Positions 29,129 to 38,583 of a stretch of DNA of 49,586 bases are shown piece after piece. This stretch comes from an uncultured Lachnoclostridium sp. Lineage in GTDB: Bacteria; Bacillota; Clostridia; Lachnospirales; Lachnospiraceae. Each line of letters opens with the position of its first letter. Within the stretch, counting starts at the first letter, position 1. Location of the stretch: positions 1 through 49,586 of the forward strand of contig CANOID010000008.1 in NCBI GenBank assembly GCA_947565985.1. Reading direction: 5' to 3'. Under the pieces are notes generated by a model that was not told the DNA's origin, did not search any database, and saw only the letters and a program-made list of their open reading frames with translations. The position numbers were made by a program, and so were the translations under genes.

Positions 29129-29587
29129 ATGAAATGTCCTTTTTGCGGAACAGCTGATACAAGAGTTATTGATTCCCGTCCGGCAGATGACAATACATCA
29201 ATAAGACGCAGAAGGCTCTGTGATAAGTGCAATAAGCGTTTTACTACTTATGAAAAAGTTGAGTCGGTTCCTTTAATCATAATTAAAAAAGATTTGACAA
29301 GAGAGCCTTATGACAGACAAAAGATTGAGCGTGGAGTAGTGCGTTCATGTCACAAAAGACAGGTATCAGCGGACGATATGAAACTGCTTGTTGACAGGGT
29401 TGAAGCTATAATATTTAGTCAAGAAAAAAAGGAGTTACCTAGCAGCTATATTGGAGAGCTTGTTATGAATGAACTTAAGGAAACAGATGCAGTTGCGTAT
29501 GTGCGGTTTGCATCAATATACCGTGAATTCAAAGACGTTGGTACATTTATAGATGAAATTACTAAAATACTTGATAAACAGGAATAG
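29129..29587 (+). CDS. nrdR: Transcriptional repressor NrdR
   Basis: NrdR represses ribonucleotide reductase genes and senses ATP/dATP. The 152-residue protein has an N-terminal zinc ribbon (CPFC at 3-6, CDKC at 31-34, with RRRRLCDKCNKRFTTYE) and an ATP-cone (IIKKDLTREPYDRQKIERGV, VRFASIYREFKDV). GGTGAAAGGTGG precedes the ATG. It is between sporulation genes and comM and has its own promoter and terminator, so it is a single-gene unit. Confidence 0.98.
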   Translation: MKCPFCGTADTRVIDSRPADDNTSIRRRRLCDKCNKRFTTYEKVESVPLIIIKKDLTREPYDRQKIERGVVRSCHKRQVSADDMKLLVDRVEAIIFSQEKKELPSSYIGELVMNELKETDAVAYVRFASIYREFKDVGTFIDEITKILDKQE

Positions 29588-29620
29588 CAGGGGCAGACAG
29601 AAAGTCTGTCCCTGCTATTT
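29585..29620 (+). terminator. Terminator of nrdR
   Basis: A 14-bp stem, TAGCAGGGGCAGAC (29585-29598) with GTCTGTCCCTGCTA (29604-29617), starting on the nrdR stop codon and followed by TTTG. Its 3' flank is shared with the next promoter's -35. Confidence 0.85.
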
Positions 29621-29647
29621 GACTTAAAACAACATATGTGATACTAT
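29619..29647 (+). promoter_or_regulatory. Promoter of the comM-dprA-topA region
   Basis: -35 TTGACT at 29619-29624, 17-nt spacer, -10 TACTAT at 29642-29647. The -35 directly abuts the nrdR terminator stem. It lies about 48 nt before the comM start. Confidence 0.65.
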
Positions 29648-29695
29648 GGTACAGGGAGACAGTCTGCTGCGTGAGTAGAAAGGACATATTAATTT

Positions 29696-31285
29696 ATGTA
29701 TAGTGAAGCTTATTCGGCAGTTATACAGGGCATAGAAGGTCGTATTATACACGCAGAAGCAGATGTATCAGATGGTCTTCCTTGTTTTTCACTTGTAGGT
29801 TGCTTATCCTCAGAAGTAAAGGAAGCCAAGGAGCGGGTGCGGGTAGCTTTAAAAAACAGCGGTTTCAAAATTCCACCAAAAAAAATTACTATAAACTTGT
29901 CACCAGCCAATATACGCAAAGATGGAACTTGCTATGACTTTGCGATTGCTGCTGCCATACTTTCAGCACTGGGCATTATAAGTCAAAAGCTTTTAAGAAA
30001 GGCGGTACTTATAGGTGAATTAAGCCTTGATGGAAAGTTTAAATCCGTAAGTGGAGTTTTGCCAATGGTGTACACCGCATACGAGAATAATATAAGCTTA
30101 TGTATTGTTCCAAAGGACAATGTAAAAGAGGCAATGTTTGTAAAAGGGATAACTGTTATAGGGGTAGATAACCTTCAAGATGCTGCAGATATTTTAAACA
30201 GTGAAGAATTAGAGCTTAGAAAGTATATTGTAAGTACAGAGAATGAACCCTTAGATTACAAAGAAAGTATACAACAAATACCAATATCTGACTTTGCTGA
30301 TATAGTGGGACAACTTATTGCATGCCGCGGTGCTGAAGTGGCTGTATCAGGAATGCACAATTTTCTTATGATAGGACCACCCGGGACAGGCAAAACAATG
30401 ATTGCAAAAAGGATTGCAGGCATTATGCCTGAACTTCAGATAGATGAGTGCATGGAGATATCAAAGATATACAGTGTGTCAGGACTTCTTACAAAGGATA
30501 TGCCAGTGGTTATGAACAGACCTTACAGGGCACCACATCACACAGTTACACAGGCTGCACTTGCTGGCGGCGGCAGATATCCAAAACCTGGTGAGATAAG
30601 TCTTGCATCAGGAGGTGTGCTGTTTCTGGACGAGCTTGCAGAATTTAGCAGACAGACTCTTGAAGTACTACGTCAACCGCTTGAGGATGGGTATGTAAAT
30701 GTAGTTAGACTTGATGGCAACTATCGATACCCTGCAAAGTGTATGCTAGTAGCCGCAATGAATCCATGCCGCTGCGGTTTTTTTCCAAATAGAAGAAAAT
30801 GCACGTGTACACCCATACAGGTGAAAAATTATCTTGATAGAATAAGCAAACCATTTCTTGACAGAATTGATATATGCACAGAAACAGTACAGTTGGACTT
30901 TAAAGAAGTTTATGGAGTTAAATATGAATTAGAATATAAAAATCGAGAAACATCTGAACAAATTAGAAAACGTGTTTTACAGGCACAAAAAATTCAAAAA
31001 GAAAGGTATAAAAAAGAAACGTTTAAGTTTAACTCATACTTGTCACCTTCTAATATTAAAAAATATTGCATTATGACATCAGAGGCAAAGGAGTTTCTTA
31101 AGGATATTTTAGAGAAAATGTCATTTAGTGCAAGGGCTTACCATAAGATTTTAAAGACAAGCCGCACCATAGCCGATATAGAACAAAAAAGCCTTATAGA
31201 AAAAGAGCATATCGCAGAAGCCGTATGTTACAGAAGCGTTAACAGCAAATATTGGAGAGAGGGCAGAAATAGCTATGGGACTTAA
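29696..31285 (+). CDS. comM: YifB/ComM-type Mg-chelatase-like AAA+ ATPase
   Basis: A 529-residue protein of the YifB/ComM family; ComM of Gram-negative bacteria is a hexameric helicase that extends branch migration during natural transformation. It has an N-terminal Lon-like domain (VSDGLPCFSLVGCLSSEVKE), an AAA+ core with Walker A (GPPGTGKT), a Walker B (VLFLDELAEFSRQTLEVL), a CxxC-like zinc segment (CRCGFFPNRRKCTC), and the C-terminal SFSARAYHKILKTSRTIAD. It overlaps dprA by 11 nt, which supports a DNA-uptake or recombination role. Its RBS (AAAGGA) has an 11-nt spacing. Confidence 0.93.
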   Translation: MYSEAYSAVIQGIEGRIIHAEADVSDGLPCFSLVGCLSSEVKEAKERVRVALKNSGFKIPPKKITINLSPANIRKDGTCYDFAIAAAILSALGIISQKLLRKAVLIGELSLDGKFKSVSGVLPMVYTAYENNISLCIVPKDNVKEAMFVKGITVIGVDNLQDAADILNSEELELRKYIVSTENEPLDYKESIQQIPISDFADIVGQLIACRGAEVAVSGMHNFLMIGPPGTGKTMIAKRIAGIMPELQIDECMEISKIYSVSGLLTKDMPVVMNRPYRAPHHTVTQAALAGGGRYPKPGEISLASGGVLFLDELAEFSRQTLEVLRQPLEDGYVNVVRLDGNYRYPAKCMLVAAMNPCRCGFFPNRRKCTCTPIQVKNYLDRISKPFLDRIDICTETVQLDFKEVYGVKYELEYKNRETSEQIRKRVLQAQKIQKERYKKETFKFNSYLSPSNIKKYCIMTSEAKEFLKDILEKMSFSARAYHKILKTSRTIADIEQKSLIEKEHIAEAVCYRSVNSKYWREGRNSYGT

Positions 31286-32372
31286 ACATATTCACTATGC
31301 ATACTGGCTGTCATGTGTACATAGAATAGGCAGTGTTAAAAGAAACAGACTTCTTGAATATTTTGGAAATGAAGAAGAAATTTTTAATGCGTCAAAAGAA
31401 CAACTTTCTAAAGTAAATGGCATAGGTTCAAAAGATATTGAAAGTCTTATATCGGGTAGAGATAGCACCATTGTAGAGGAAAGTTATGGAAAAATGCTTT
31501 CACAAGACATAAGATTCGTACATAAAGGAGATGCTATCTACCCAGAAAGACTTTACAACATTTATGATGCCCCATATTGTCTTTTTTATAAAGGCATACT
31601 TCCAGACAGCAGCAAGAAAACAGTTGCAATAGTTGGTGCAAGAAATGTCTCTTACAGTGGCAGCATAATTGCAAATCGAATGGGAAGACAACTTGCAGAA
31701 AATGGCATACAAATAATTAGCGGACTTGCAAGAGGAGTAGATGTTTATGCACAAAATGGAGCAATTTCGATTGCAGGAAATAAAACATTTGCAGTGCTGG
31801 GATGTGGTGTGGATATATGTTATCCAAGGCAGAATATAGAGACATATATGCTTATACAGGAAAGTGGCGGCATAATTTCAGAATATCCGCCGGGCACACC
31901 ACCTCTTTCTGGCAATTTTCCTATGCGTAATCGCATTATAAGTGCTTTTTCAGATGGAGTATTAATTATTGAGGCGAGTGAGAGAAGCGGTTCTCTTATC
32001 ACTGCAGAATATGCTATTGAACAAGGAAAAGATATTTTTGCTGTACCCGGAGAAATTGGCAATAAGTTATATTATGGAAGTAATCAACTTATAAAAGACG
32101 GAGCTGCCCTTGTGACAGATGTAAGTGATATATTGGATGCATTGGGTATTTTCTATGATTGTAATATAAAAAACATATGTACTAAAAAAATTACTCTTGT
32201 CAGTAAGGAAAAAATAGTGTATTCTAGTTTAGGTCTGAATCCTGCACATATATCGGAGATATCAGTGAGAGCAGGGCTTAATATTACACAGACCATGGAA
32301 GTGCTTATAAGCTTAGAATTAAAGAATTTAGTGTGCATGGTAGGCAATAATTACTATGCAGTAAAAATATAA
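31275..32372 (+). CDS. dprA: DNA-processing protein DprA
   Basis: DprA protects incoming single-stranded DNA and loads RecA. The 365-residue protein has an N-terminal helix-hairpin-helix region (LSKVNGIGSKDIESLI), the Rossmann-fold core (VAIVGARNVSYSG, IISGLARGVDVYAQ, FPMRNRIISAFSDGVLIIEA, SGSLITAEYAIEQG), and a small C-terminal winged helix (LGLNPAHISEISVRAGLN). Start overlaps the comM end. topA follows after 29 nt; comM-dprA-topA is a common clostridial order. Confidence 0.97.
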   Translation: MGLKHIHYAYWLSCVHRIGSVKRNRLLEYFGNEEEIFNASKEQLSKVNGIGSKDIESLISGRDSTIVEESYGKMLSQDIRFVHKGDAIYPERLYNIYDAPYCLFYKGILPDSSKKTVAIVGARNVSYSGSIIANRMGRQLAENGIQIISGLARGVDVYAQNGAISIAGNKTFAVLGCGVDICYPRQNIETYMLIQESGGIISEYPPGTPPLSGNFPMRNRIISAFSDGVLIIEASERSGSLITAEYAIEQGKDIFAVPGEIGNKLYYGSNQLIKDGAALVTDVSDILDALGIFYDCNIKNICTKKITLVSKEKIVYSSLGLNPAHISEISVRAGLNITQTMEVLISLELKNLVCMVGNNYYAVKI

Positions 32373-32401
32373 GTCAGACCAATCGAAAGGAAGGAAGTAA
32401 C

Positions 32402-34462
32402 ATGGCAAAGAATCTTGTAATTGTGGAATCGCCATCAAAAGCAACGACTATAAAAAAGTTTTTAGGAAACTCTTATGAAGTGGTTGCATCTAATGGGCAT
32501 GTAAGGGATTTGCCAAAAAGTCAATTAGGTATAGATATTGAAAATGGTTTTGAACCTAAATATATTACAATACGTGGAAAGGGAGACCTTCTTGCAAAAC
32601 TTCGTAAGGAGGTTAAAAAGGCTGACAAAGTATATCTTGCAACTGACCCAGACCGTGAAGGAGAAGCCATATCATGGCATCTGTCAAAAGCTCTTAAACT
32701 AGATGAAAAAAATACAAGTCGTGTAACATTTAATGAGATTACAAAAAATGCCGTTAAACAGTCATTTAAAAATGCAAGAACCATAGATATGCACCTCGTA
32801 GATGCACAACAGGCAAGAAGGATTTTAGACAGGATGGTGGGTTACCAGATAAGCCCTGTACTGTGGGCTAAAGTTAAAAGAGGTTTAAGTGCAGGACGTG
32901 TACAGTCTGTGGCAGTTAGAATAATAGCTGACAGGGAAGAGGAGATAAACGCATTTATTCCAAAAGAATACTGGACCCTTTCAGGTGAATTTACACCTGA
33001 AGGTGATAAAAAGTCAGTTACAGCAGAATTTTATGGGACTCTTAATAAAAAAATGAACATAGAATCTGAAGAACATATCAAAAAAATAATAGCTGAGGTA
33101 AAAAAATCACAGTTTAAAGTTTCTGATGTGAAAGTTTCAACTAGAACTAAAAAAGCTCCTTTGCCATTTACTACAAGCACGCTGCAACAAGAGGCTGCAA
33201 AAAGTCTTAATTTTGCAACACAAAAAACCATGAGACTGGCACAGATGTTATATGAAGGTCAGAAAGTAAAAGGACATGGTACTATAGGTCTGATAACATA
33301 TTTGCGTACAGATTCAACACGTATTTCAGATGAAGCTAAGGTTAGTGCAGCAGAGTATATAAAAGAAAATTATGGCAAAGAATATCTAGCACAAGACACA
33401 GTAAAAAAGAAGGACAGTAAAAAAATACAAGATGCACATGAGGCAATAAGACCTGCCTATATTGACCTTACTCCCGCACAGGTAAAAGACTCTCTCCCAA
33501 GAGACTGCTTTAGGCTGTACCAGCTTATATGGAAGAGGTTTATGGCAAGTCAGATGGCTTCTGCAAAGTATGAAACTACTTCAATAAAAATAGATTCAGA
33601 CAAATACAGATTTACAGCTGCTTCTTCCAAAATAGTATTTGAAGGGTATTTAAATGTCTATCAGACGGAAGATGACAAAGTAGAACGGAAGAGTTTTTCT
33701 AAAAAGCTGGTTAAAGATGCTGTTATGAATTTAGGAAAGCTGGAAAAGAAACAGCACTTTACACAACCACCAGCACATTTTACAGAGGCCTCTCTTGTAA
33801 AGACGCTTGAAGAACTTGGAATAGGTCGTCCAAGTACTTATGCACCTACAATTTCAACAATTATTAATCGACACTATGTTGCAAAAGAACAGAAAAATCT
33901 CTATATAACAGAGCTTGGCGAAGTAGTCAATAACATTATGAAAAAATCATTTGCAAGTATTGTTGATGTAAATTTCACAGCTTATATGGAAGGTCTTCTT
34001 GACAGGGTTGAAGATGGTTCTGTACGTTGGAAAACTGTAGTAGAAAATTTCTATCCAGATTTACATGAAGCTGTTTCTATTGCACAGAAAGAACTTGAAG
34101 AAGTAAAGATAGAAGATGAAGTTACAGATGTAATCTGTGAAGAGTGCAAAAGAAACATGGTAGTTAAATTTGGTCCACATGGTAAGTTTCTTGCATGTCC
34201 GGGATTTCCTGAATGTCGAAACACCAAGCCATACTATGAAAAGGCAGGTGTACTATGCCCTAAGTGTGGGCAGGAGATAGTTATAAAGAAAACAAAAAAG
34301 GGAAGACGCTACTATGGCTGTGAAGGGTATCCTGAGTGTGACTTTATGTCGTGGCAGAAACCATCATCACAAAAATGTCCTGTATGTGGGGGAGCAATGG
34401 TGGAAAAAGGCAATAAACTTGCATGTATGGATAACCAGTGTGGCTTTACAAAGGTTATTTAA
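32402..34462 (+). CDS. topA: DNA topoisomerase I
   Basis: Relaxes negative supercoils by a single-strand break through a 5'-phosphotyrosine. The 686-residue type IA enzyme has the TOPRIM domain (LVIVESPSKATTIKKFLG with Glu9, and ATDPDREGE), the catalytic tyrosine in LITYLRTDSTRIS, and three C-terminal zinc ribbons (CEECKRNMVV, CPKCGQEI, CPVCGGAM). GAAAGGAAGG precedes the ATG. No clear terminator is seen after it; the flagellar promoter begins about 97 nt downstream. Confidence 0.98.
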   Translation: MAKNLVIVESPSKATTIKKFLGNSYEVVASNGHVRDLPKSQLGIDIENGFEPKYITIRGKGDLLAKLRKEVKKADKVYLATDPDREGEAISWHLSKALKLDEKNTSRVTFNEITKNAVKQSFKNARTIDMHLVDAQQARRILDRMVGYQISPVLWAKVKRGLSAGRVQSVAVRIIADREEEINAFIPKEYWTLSGEFTPEGDKKSVTAEFYGTLNKKMNIESEEHIKKIIAEVKKSQFKVSDVKVSTRTKKAPLPFTTSTLQQEAAKSLNFATQKTMRLAQMLYEGQKVKGHGTIGLITYLRTDSTRISDEAKVSAAEYIKENYGKEYLAQDTVKKKDSKKIQDAHEAIRPAYIDLTPAQVKDSLPRDCFRLYQLIWKRFMASQMASAKYETTSIKIDSDKYRFTAASSKIVFEGYLNVYQTEDDKVERKSFSKKLVKDAVMNLGKLEKKQHFTQPPAHFTEASLVKTLEELGIGRPSTYAPTISTIINRHYVAKEQKNLYITELGEVVNNIMKKSFASIVDVNFTAYMEGLLDRVEDGSVRWKTVVENFYPDLHEAVSIAQKELEEVKIEDEVTDVICEECKRNMVVKFGPHGKFLACPGFPECRNTKPYYEKAGVLCPKCGQEIVIKKTKKGRRYYGCEGYPECDFMSWQKPSSQKCPVCGGAMVEKGNKLACMDNQCGFTKVI

Positions 34463-34502
34463 TATCACTCCAAAATTTGGTAAATCATAATTTATGTCGT
34501 GA

Positions 34503-34531
34503 AACACCGATTTCGTTACACTTAACACCGA
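34503..34531. repeat. Paired AACACCGA direct repeat upstream of the flagellar promoter
   Basis: AACACCGA occurs at 34503-34510 and again at 34524-34531, 21 bp apart start to start, which is two helical turns, each followed by an AT-rich tail. The pair ends 28 nt before the flgB promoter's -35, a typical place for an activator site. The binding protein is unknown. Confidence 0.4.
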
Positions 34532-34558
34532 ATTTTAGAAAAATATAAATTTTTGGGG

Positions 34559-34587
34559 TTGTAATTTTGTTTAAATGTCTTTATAAT
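34559..34587 (+). promoter_or_regulatory. Promoter of the flagellar operon
   Basis: -35 TTGTAA at 34559-34564, 17-nt spacer, perfect -10 TATAAT at 34582-34587, 63 nt before flgB. It is a sigma-A type promoter; no sigma-28 motif (TAAA-N15-GCCGATAA) was found. Confidence 0.65.
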
Positions 34588-34650
34588 TAGAAGTGTATGA
34601 ATATAACATGAGGTACTATGCCTGAATAAGGTGGAGAGGAGAATGACATT

Positions 34651-35040
34651 ATGGTATCAACAGGAGCATTTAATTATATTAATGTGCTTGAAAAGGCGTG
34701 TGATGCTAGCTGGATGAGGAACGCTGCCATATCTAATAATATTGCCAATGTAGACACACCAGGGTACAAACGCAAAGACGTAGACTTTGAATCGTATTTA
34801 CAAGGTGCAGTATCTGGTGGAAGTTCACTTGATGATGAAATAGCTGGTGTTGACCTTGAAACGATTACAGGCACTACGTATACAGATTACGGACAGGTTG
34901 ACTACAGGCTTGACGGCAATAATGTTGACATTGACACAGAGAATGTTGAGCTTGCTAAAAACCAGATGAAATATTATACAATGCTTGATTCCGTTACACA
35001 GGAATTTACACGGTTAAAAAGTGTTTTAAAGACAAGCTGA
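34651..35040 (+). CDS. flgB: Flagellar basal-body rod protein FlgB
   Basis: The first rod protein, 129 residues, exported and assembled in the proximal rod. The N-terminal rod signature is clear (RNAAISNNIANVDTPGYKRKDVDF), as is the C-terminal helix (NQMKYYTMLDSVTQEFTRLK). It opens a flagellar operon of at least 17 genes. RBS GGAGAGGAG precedes the ATG. Confidence 0.97.
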   Translation: MVSTGAFNYINVLEKACDASWMRNAAISNNIANVDTPGYKRKDVDFESYLQGAVSGGSSLDDEIAGVDLETITGTTYTDYGQVDYRLDGNNVDIDTENVELAKNQMKYYTMLDSVTQEFTRLKSVLKTS

Positions 35041-35057
35041 TTGGAAAGGGGTAAATT

Positions 35058-35498
35058 ATGAGCGTTTTTTCTGCTATGGATATATGTGCTACGGGTATGA
35101 CGGCACAGAGAACCAGACTGGATATTATTTCACAAAACATTGCCAATGTAAATACTACAAGAGATGGCAATGGTGATACATATATGAGAAAATCAGTAAT
35201 ATTTGAAGAAAAGTCATATGTTTCCTTTGACGATGCCCTTATAAACGCTACGGGGTATGTCGGCAAGGGTGTAAAGATATCAAAAATTTTTGAAGATGAT
35301 GAGACGGAAGGACGACTTGTCTATGACCCTTCACATCCTGACGCTGATGAAAAGGGATATGTCCTTTATCCAAATGTAAATACAGTTACAGAAATGACTG
35401 ATATGATTGATGCAAGCCGTTCTTATGAAGCTAATGTAACAGCATTTAATGCATCAAAAAATATGTCACTTAAGGCACTTGATATAGGCAGGTCGTAA
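35058..35498 (+). CDS. flgC: Flagellar basal-body rod protein FlgC
   Basis: A 146-residue rod protein. It has the N-terminal motif (MDICATGMTAQRTRLDIISQ, then NIANVNT) and C-terminal MTDMIDASRSYEANVTAFNASK shared by rod and hook proteins. GGAAAGGGG lies before the ATG. It follows flgB by 17 nt. Confidence 0.97.
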   Translation: MSVFSAMDICATGMTAQRTRLDIISQNIANVNTTRDGNGDTYMRKSVIFEEKSYVSFDDALINATGYVGKGVKISKIFEDDETEGRLVYDPSHPDADEKGYVLYPNVNTVTEMTDMIDASRSYEANVTAFNASKNMSLKALDIGRS

Positions 35499-35540
35499 CT
35501 GTTTTGTTTAACATAAATAGAGATGGAGGATAAAATAAAG

Positions 35541-35888
35541 ATGGATTTATCGTTAATATCGGGTGTGGATTTTGATAGTTATTATCAGGCACAGATGCCT
35601 AAAGTTACATCTGTTTTTGCAGATGGCAGCGACCCTTTGATAGCTGGTACAGAACAAAAAAGCGCTTTTTCGGCAGCATTTGATTCGGCTGTAAGTATGA
35701 TACAAGAAGCCAATGCATACAGCAATGCAGCAGAAGAAGAAGAAATAAAGTTTGCTCTTGGGGAGACAGACAGTATACATGACCTGCAGATAGCACAGCA
35801 AAAAGCGAATGTATCGCTTCAATATACAGTTGCAGTCAGGGATGCCTTTGTAAGCGCATATAAGGAGATTATGAACCTTCAGATATAA
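35541..35888 (+). CDS. fliE: Flagellar hook-basal body complex protein FliE
   Basis: FliE links the MS ring to the rod. The 115-residue protein has the conserved C-terminal part (TDSIHDLQIAQQKANVSLQY, AVRDAFVSAYKEIMNLQI). The ATG at 35541 is used, as GGAGGA (35525-35530) covers the earlier in-frame ATG at 35523. The N-terminal 45 residues are poorly conserved, as usual. Confidence 0.95.
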   Translation: MDLSLISGVDFDSYYQAQMPKVTSVFADGSDPLIAGTEQKSAFSAAFDSAVSMIQEANAYSNAAEEEEIKFALGETDSIHDLQIAQQKANVSLQYTVAVRDAFVSAYKEIMNLQI

Positions 35889-35922
35889 AAAAATATATAA
35901 CCGTTACTAGGGGAGCCGGATT

Positions 35923-37548
35923 ATGCAAGAGAAAATTAAGGGGATTCCAAACAAGCTTAAAGAGTTTTGGAGCAGATACACAGGTAAACAAAAAACTATA
36001 ATAATAGCAGTAATATGCGTAGTGCTTTTGTTAATAGGTTTAACGGCATGGTTTGTTTCCAGACCAAAGTGGACACAATTCCAGACATTTGAAAATCTTG
36101 ACGATGCCAATTCAATGGTAAATGCACTCAATGATGCAGGCATACGCTATAAAGCGTCTGACAATGGGCTTACGCTATATGTAAAAGACGGCGATATGAC
36201 TAATGCACTATATACTATGAGTGACAATGGTCTTGTTGACAGAGGTTACACATGGGACAAAGCATTTGACAATTCGATGTCTACTACTGAAAATGAAAAG
36301 AGCCAGAAGAGAATACTTGCATTACAGTCCCAGATTAAACAGAGCATTATAAAATATTCATTTATAGATGATGCCAATATATTTATAGATGTCCCAGACA
36401 CGTCATATAAAGTTCTTGAAGACTCAGACAGCACTGCAACATCAATTACAGCGATGATTAAGGTTGCTGATTCCAACAGAGATGTAGTTACTACTGAAAT
36501 TGCTGAGGCACTTGCATATTGGCTTGCCAATGCCGTTGGCACTGATACCAGCCATGTAATTATCAATGATTTTGATGGCAATGCAATTTTTAATGGTGCA
36601 CTTGATGATGGTCTTGGCGGTGCACTTGTAGGAGGTAGTTCAGAATACGTTGACAAACTCCGCAATACAATGGCAGAGAATGTTCGCAAACTACTTTTAA
36701 AATGTAACTATGATGATATAGAAGTAGGTACACAAGGCATACAGTTTGATATGAGAAAGATTGATTCTTTAAGCAAGACGTATTCGGTTGCTGACGGAAG
36801 AGAGTATGGATATCCTACCAATCTTTATACATATTCATCACAAGGTGCAACTGGTGTAGCAGGTGAGCCCGGTACACAGACAAACAATGATGACACTGAC
36901 ACTGTTCTTAACTATGGCAGGGACACATCATCTACAATAGATATTGAGAAGCTTACAGGGTTTCTTACTAATGAAACTATTGAAAATATTCAACAGGAAA
37001 AACCTACAGTGCAAATTGGAGATTCTTCAATTGGCATAGTAGCAACACGTTTTGTTATATATGATGAGGAACGTTTAGAAAGCGATGGCACACTGGATGG
37101 AATGACATTTGAGGAGTTTATCGCACAGAATGACGCTCCTGTAGTTACAGAAGTGACAGCCGAAGTAATTGACCTTATTTCAGCAGCAACAGGAATAAAC
37201 ACAGAAAATATAAATATAGTTGCATATGATGTACCAAAGTTTGTAGAAAAGGTAGAAACCTCAAGGGGACTTTCAGATTATCTTATGATAATCCTTGCGG
37301 TACTTATTATTGCACTGCTTATCTTTGTTGTACTCCGTGGTGCAGCACCTTTAAAGGTAGCAGAAGACGAAGAGCCAGAACTTTCAGTGGAACAGCTTTT
37401 AGCTACAACTAAAGAGAACCAGTCACTTGATGATATTGAATTTAGCGAGAAATCTGAGACAAGGAAGATGATAGAGAAGTTTGTCGATGAAAATCCAGAA
37501 GCTGTAGCACAGCTTCTTAGAAACTGGCTGAATGAAGACTGGGATTAA
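35923..37548 (+). CDS. fliF: Flagellar MS-ring protein FliF
   Basis: The 541-residue membrane ring protein on which the flagellum is built. It has a first helix near residues 23-42 (IIIAVICVVLLLIGLTAWFV), a periplasmic-side YscJ/FliF domain (EIAEALAYWLANAVGTD, HVIINDFDGN), a second helix near 448-467 (MIILAVLIIALLIFVVLRG) and a cytoplasmic tail that binds FliG (TRKMIEKFVDENPEAVAQLL, NWLNEDW). AGGGGAG precedes the ATG. Confidence 0.97.
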   Translation: MQEKIKGIPNKLKEFWSRYTGKQKTIIIAVICVVLLLIGLTAWFVSRPKWTQFQTFENLDDANSMVNALNDAGIRYKASDNGLTLYVKDGDMTNALYTMSDNGLVDRGYTWDKAFDNSMSTTENEKSQKRILALQSQIKQSIIKYSFIDDANIFIDVPDTSYKVLEDSDSTATSITAMIKVADSNRDVVTTEIAEALAYWLANAVGTDTSHVIINDFDGNAIFNGALDDGLGGALVGGSSEYVDKLRNTMAENVRKLLLKCNYDDIEVGTQGIQFDMRKIDSLSKTYSVADGREYGYPTNLYTYSSQGATGVAGEPGTQTNNDDTDTVLNYGRDTSSTIDIEKLTGFLTNETIENIQQEKPTVQIGDSSIGIVATRFVIYDEERLESDGTLDGMTFEEFIAQNDAPVVTEVTAEVIDLISAATGINTENINIVAYDVPKFVEKVETSRGLSDYLMIILAVLIIALLIFVVLRGAAPLKVAEDEEPELSVEQLLATTKENQSLDDIEFSEKSETRKMIEKFVDENPEAVAQLLRNWLNEDWD

Positions 37549-37575
37549 TATTTAAAATGGAAAGCGGGGACAGGT

Positions 37576-38583
37576 ATGGCTAAGGAAAGTATTAGTGGCG
37601 TGCAAAAAGCAGCGATACTGCTTATTGCTCTAGGTCCTGATAAATCTGCAAATGTATTTAAACATTTAAAAGAAGATGAGATAGAGCAGCTTACACTTGA
37701 GATTGCCAATACAAGAAGTGTATCTCCGGCAATTAAAGATTCTATACTAGATGAATTTTATGAAATCTGCCTTGCACAGCAGTATATTGCCGAAGGTGGC
37801 ATTACATATGCTAAAGACTTGTTGGAGAAGGCACTTGGTGCAGAGCGTGCAAAAGATGTTATTGGAAAACTGACTGCTTCACTGCAAGTAAGACCATTTG
37901 AATTTGTACGTAAGACGGATGCTTCACAGCTTTTAAACTTTATACAAGATGAACATCCTCAGACAATTGCACTGATACTGTCATACCTGTCATCAGGTCA
38001 GGCAGCAGCTATTGTTTCAGCACTTGCACCAGAGAAGCAGACAGATGTAGCAAAGCGTATAGCACAGATGGACAGAACTTCTCCTGATGTGATTAAAGAG
38101 GTGGAAAAGGTATTGGAGCAGAAACTTTCTTCTCTTGTAAATCAAGACTACACAATTGTTGGTGGTGTAGATTCTATCGTAGAAATTTTGAATACAGTAG
38201 ACCGTGGAACAGAAAAGCATATTATGGAAAGTCTTGAAATTGAAGACCCAGAACTTGCTGATGAAATCCGCAAGAAGATGTTTGTATTTGAGGATATTCT
38301 TTCACTTGATGACAGGTCTGTACAGCGTGTACTGCGTGAAGTTGACAATAATGAGCTTGCTGTTGCACTTAAAGGTTCTAATGAAGAGGTACAAAACCTT
38401 ATATTCCGCAACCTTTCAAAACGTCTTGCTTCAATGATAAAAGAAGATATGGACTTTATGGGACCTGTACGTCTTAAAGATGTTGAAGAAGCACAACAAA
38501 AGATTGTAAATATCATACGTAAGCTCGAAGACTCTGCTGAGATTATCATATCAAGAGGCGGAGGTGACGAGATAGTTGTCTAA
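37576..38583 (+). CDS. fliG: Flagellar motor switch protein FliG
   Basis: FliG couples the C-ring to stator force and to direction switching. The 335-residue protein has all domains: N-terminal FliF-binding (AAILLIALGPDKSANVFKHL), the EHPQTIALILSYL middle domain, and a C-terminal torque helix (FVFEDILSLDDRSVQRVLRE) with its charged residues. The stop overlaps the fliH start region by 8 nt. Confidence 0.98.
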   Translation: MAKESISGVQKAAILLIALGPDKSANVFKHLKEDEIEQLTLEIANTRSVSPAIKDSILDEFYEICLAQQYIAEGGITYAKDLLEKALGAERAKDVIGKLTASLQVRPFEFVRKTDASQLLNFIQDEHPQTIALILSYLSSGQAAAIVSALAPEKQTDVAKRIAQMDRTSPDVIKEVEKVLEQKLSSLVNQDYTIVGGVDSIVEILNTVDRGTEKHIMESLEIEDPELADEIRKKMFVFEDILSLDDRSVQRVLREVDNNELAVALKGSNEEVQNLIFRNLSKRLASMIKEDMDFMGPVRLKDVEEAQQKIVNIIRKLEDSAEIIISRGGGDEIVV

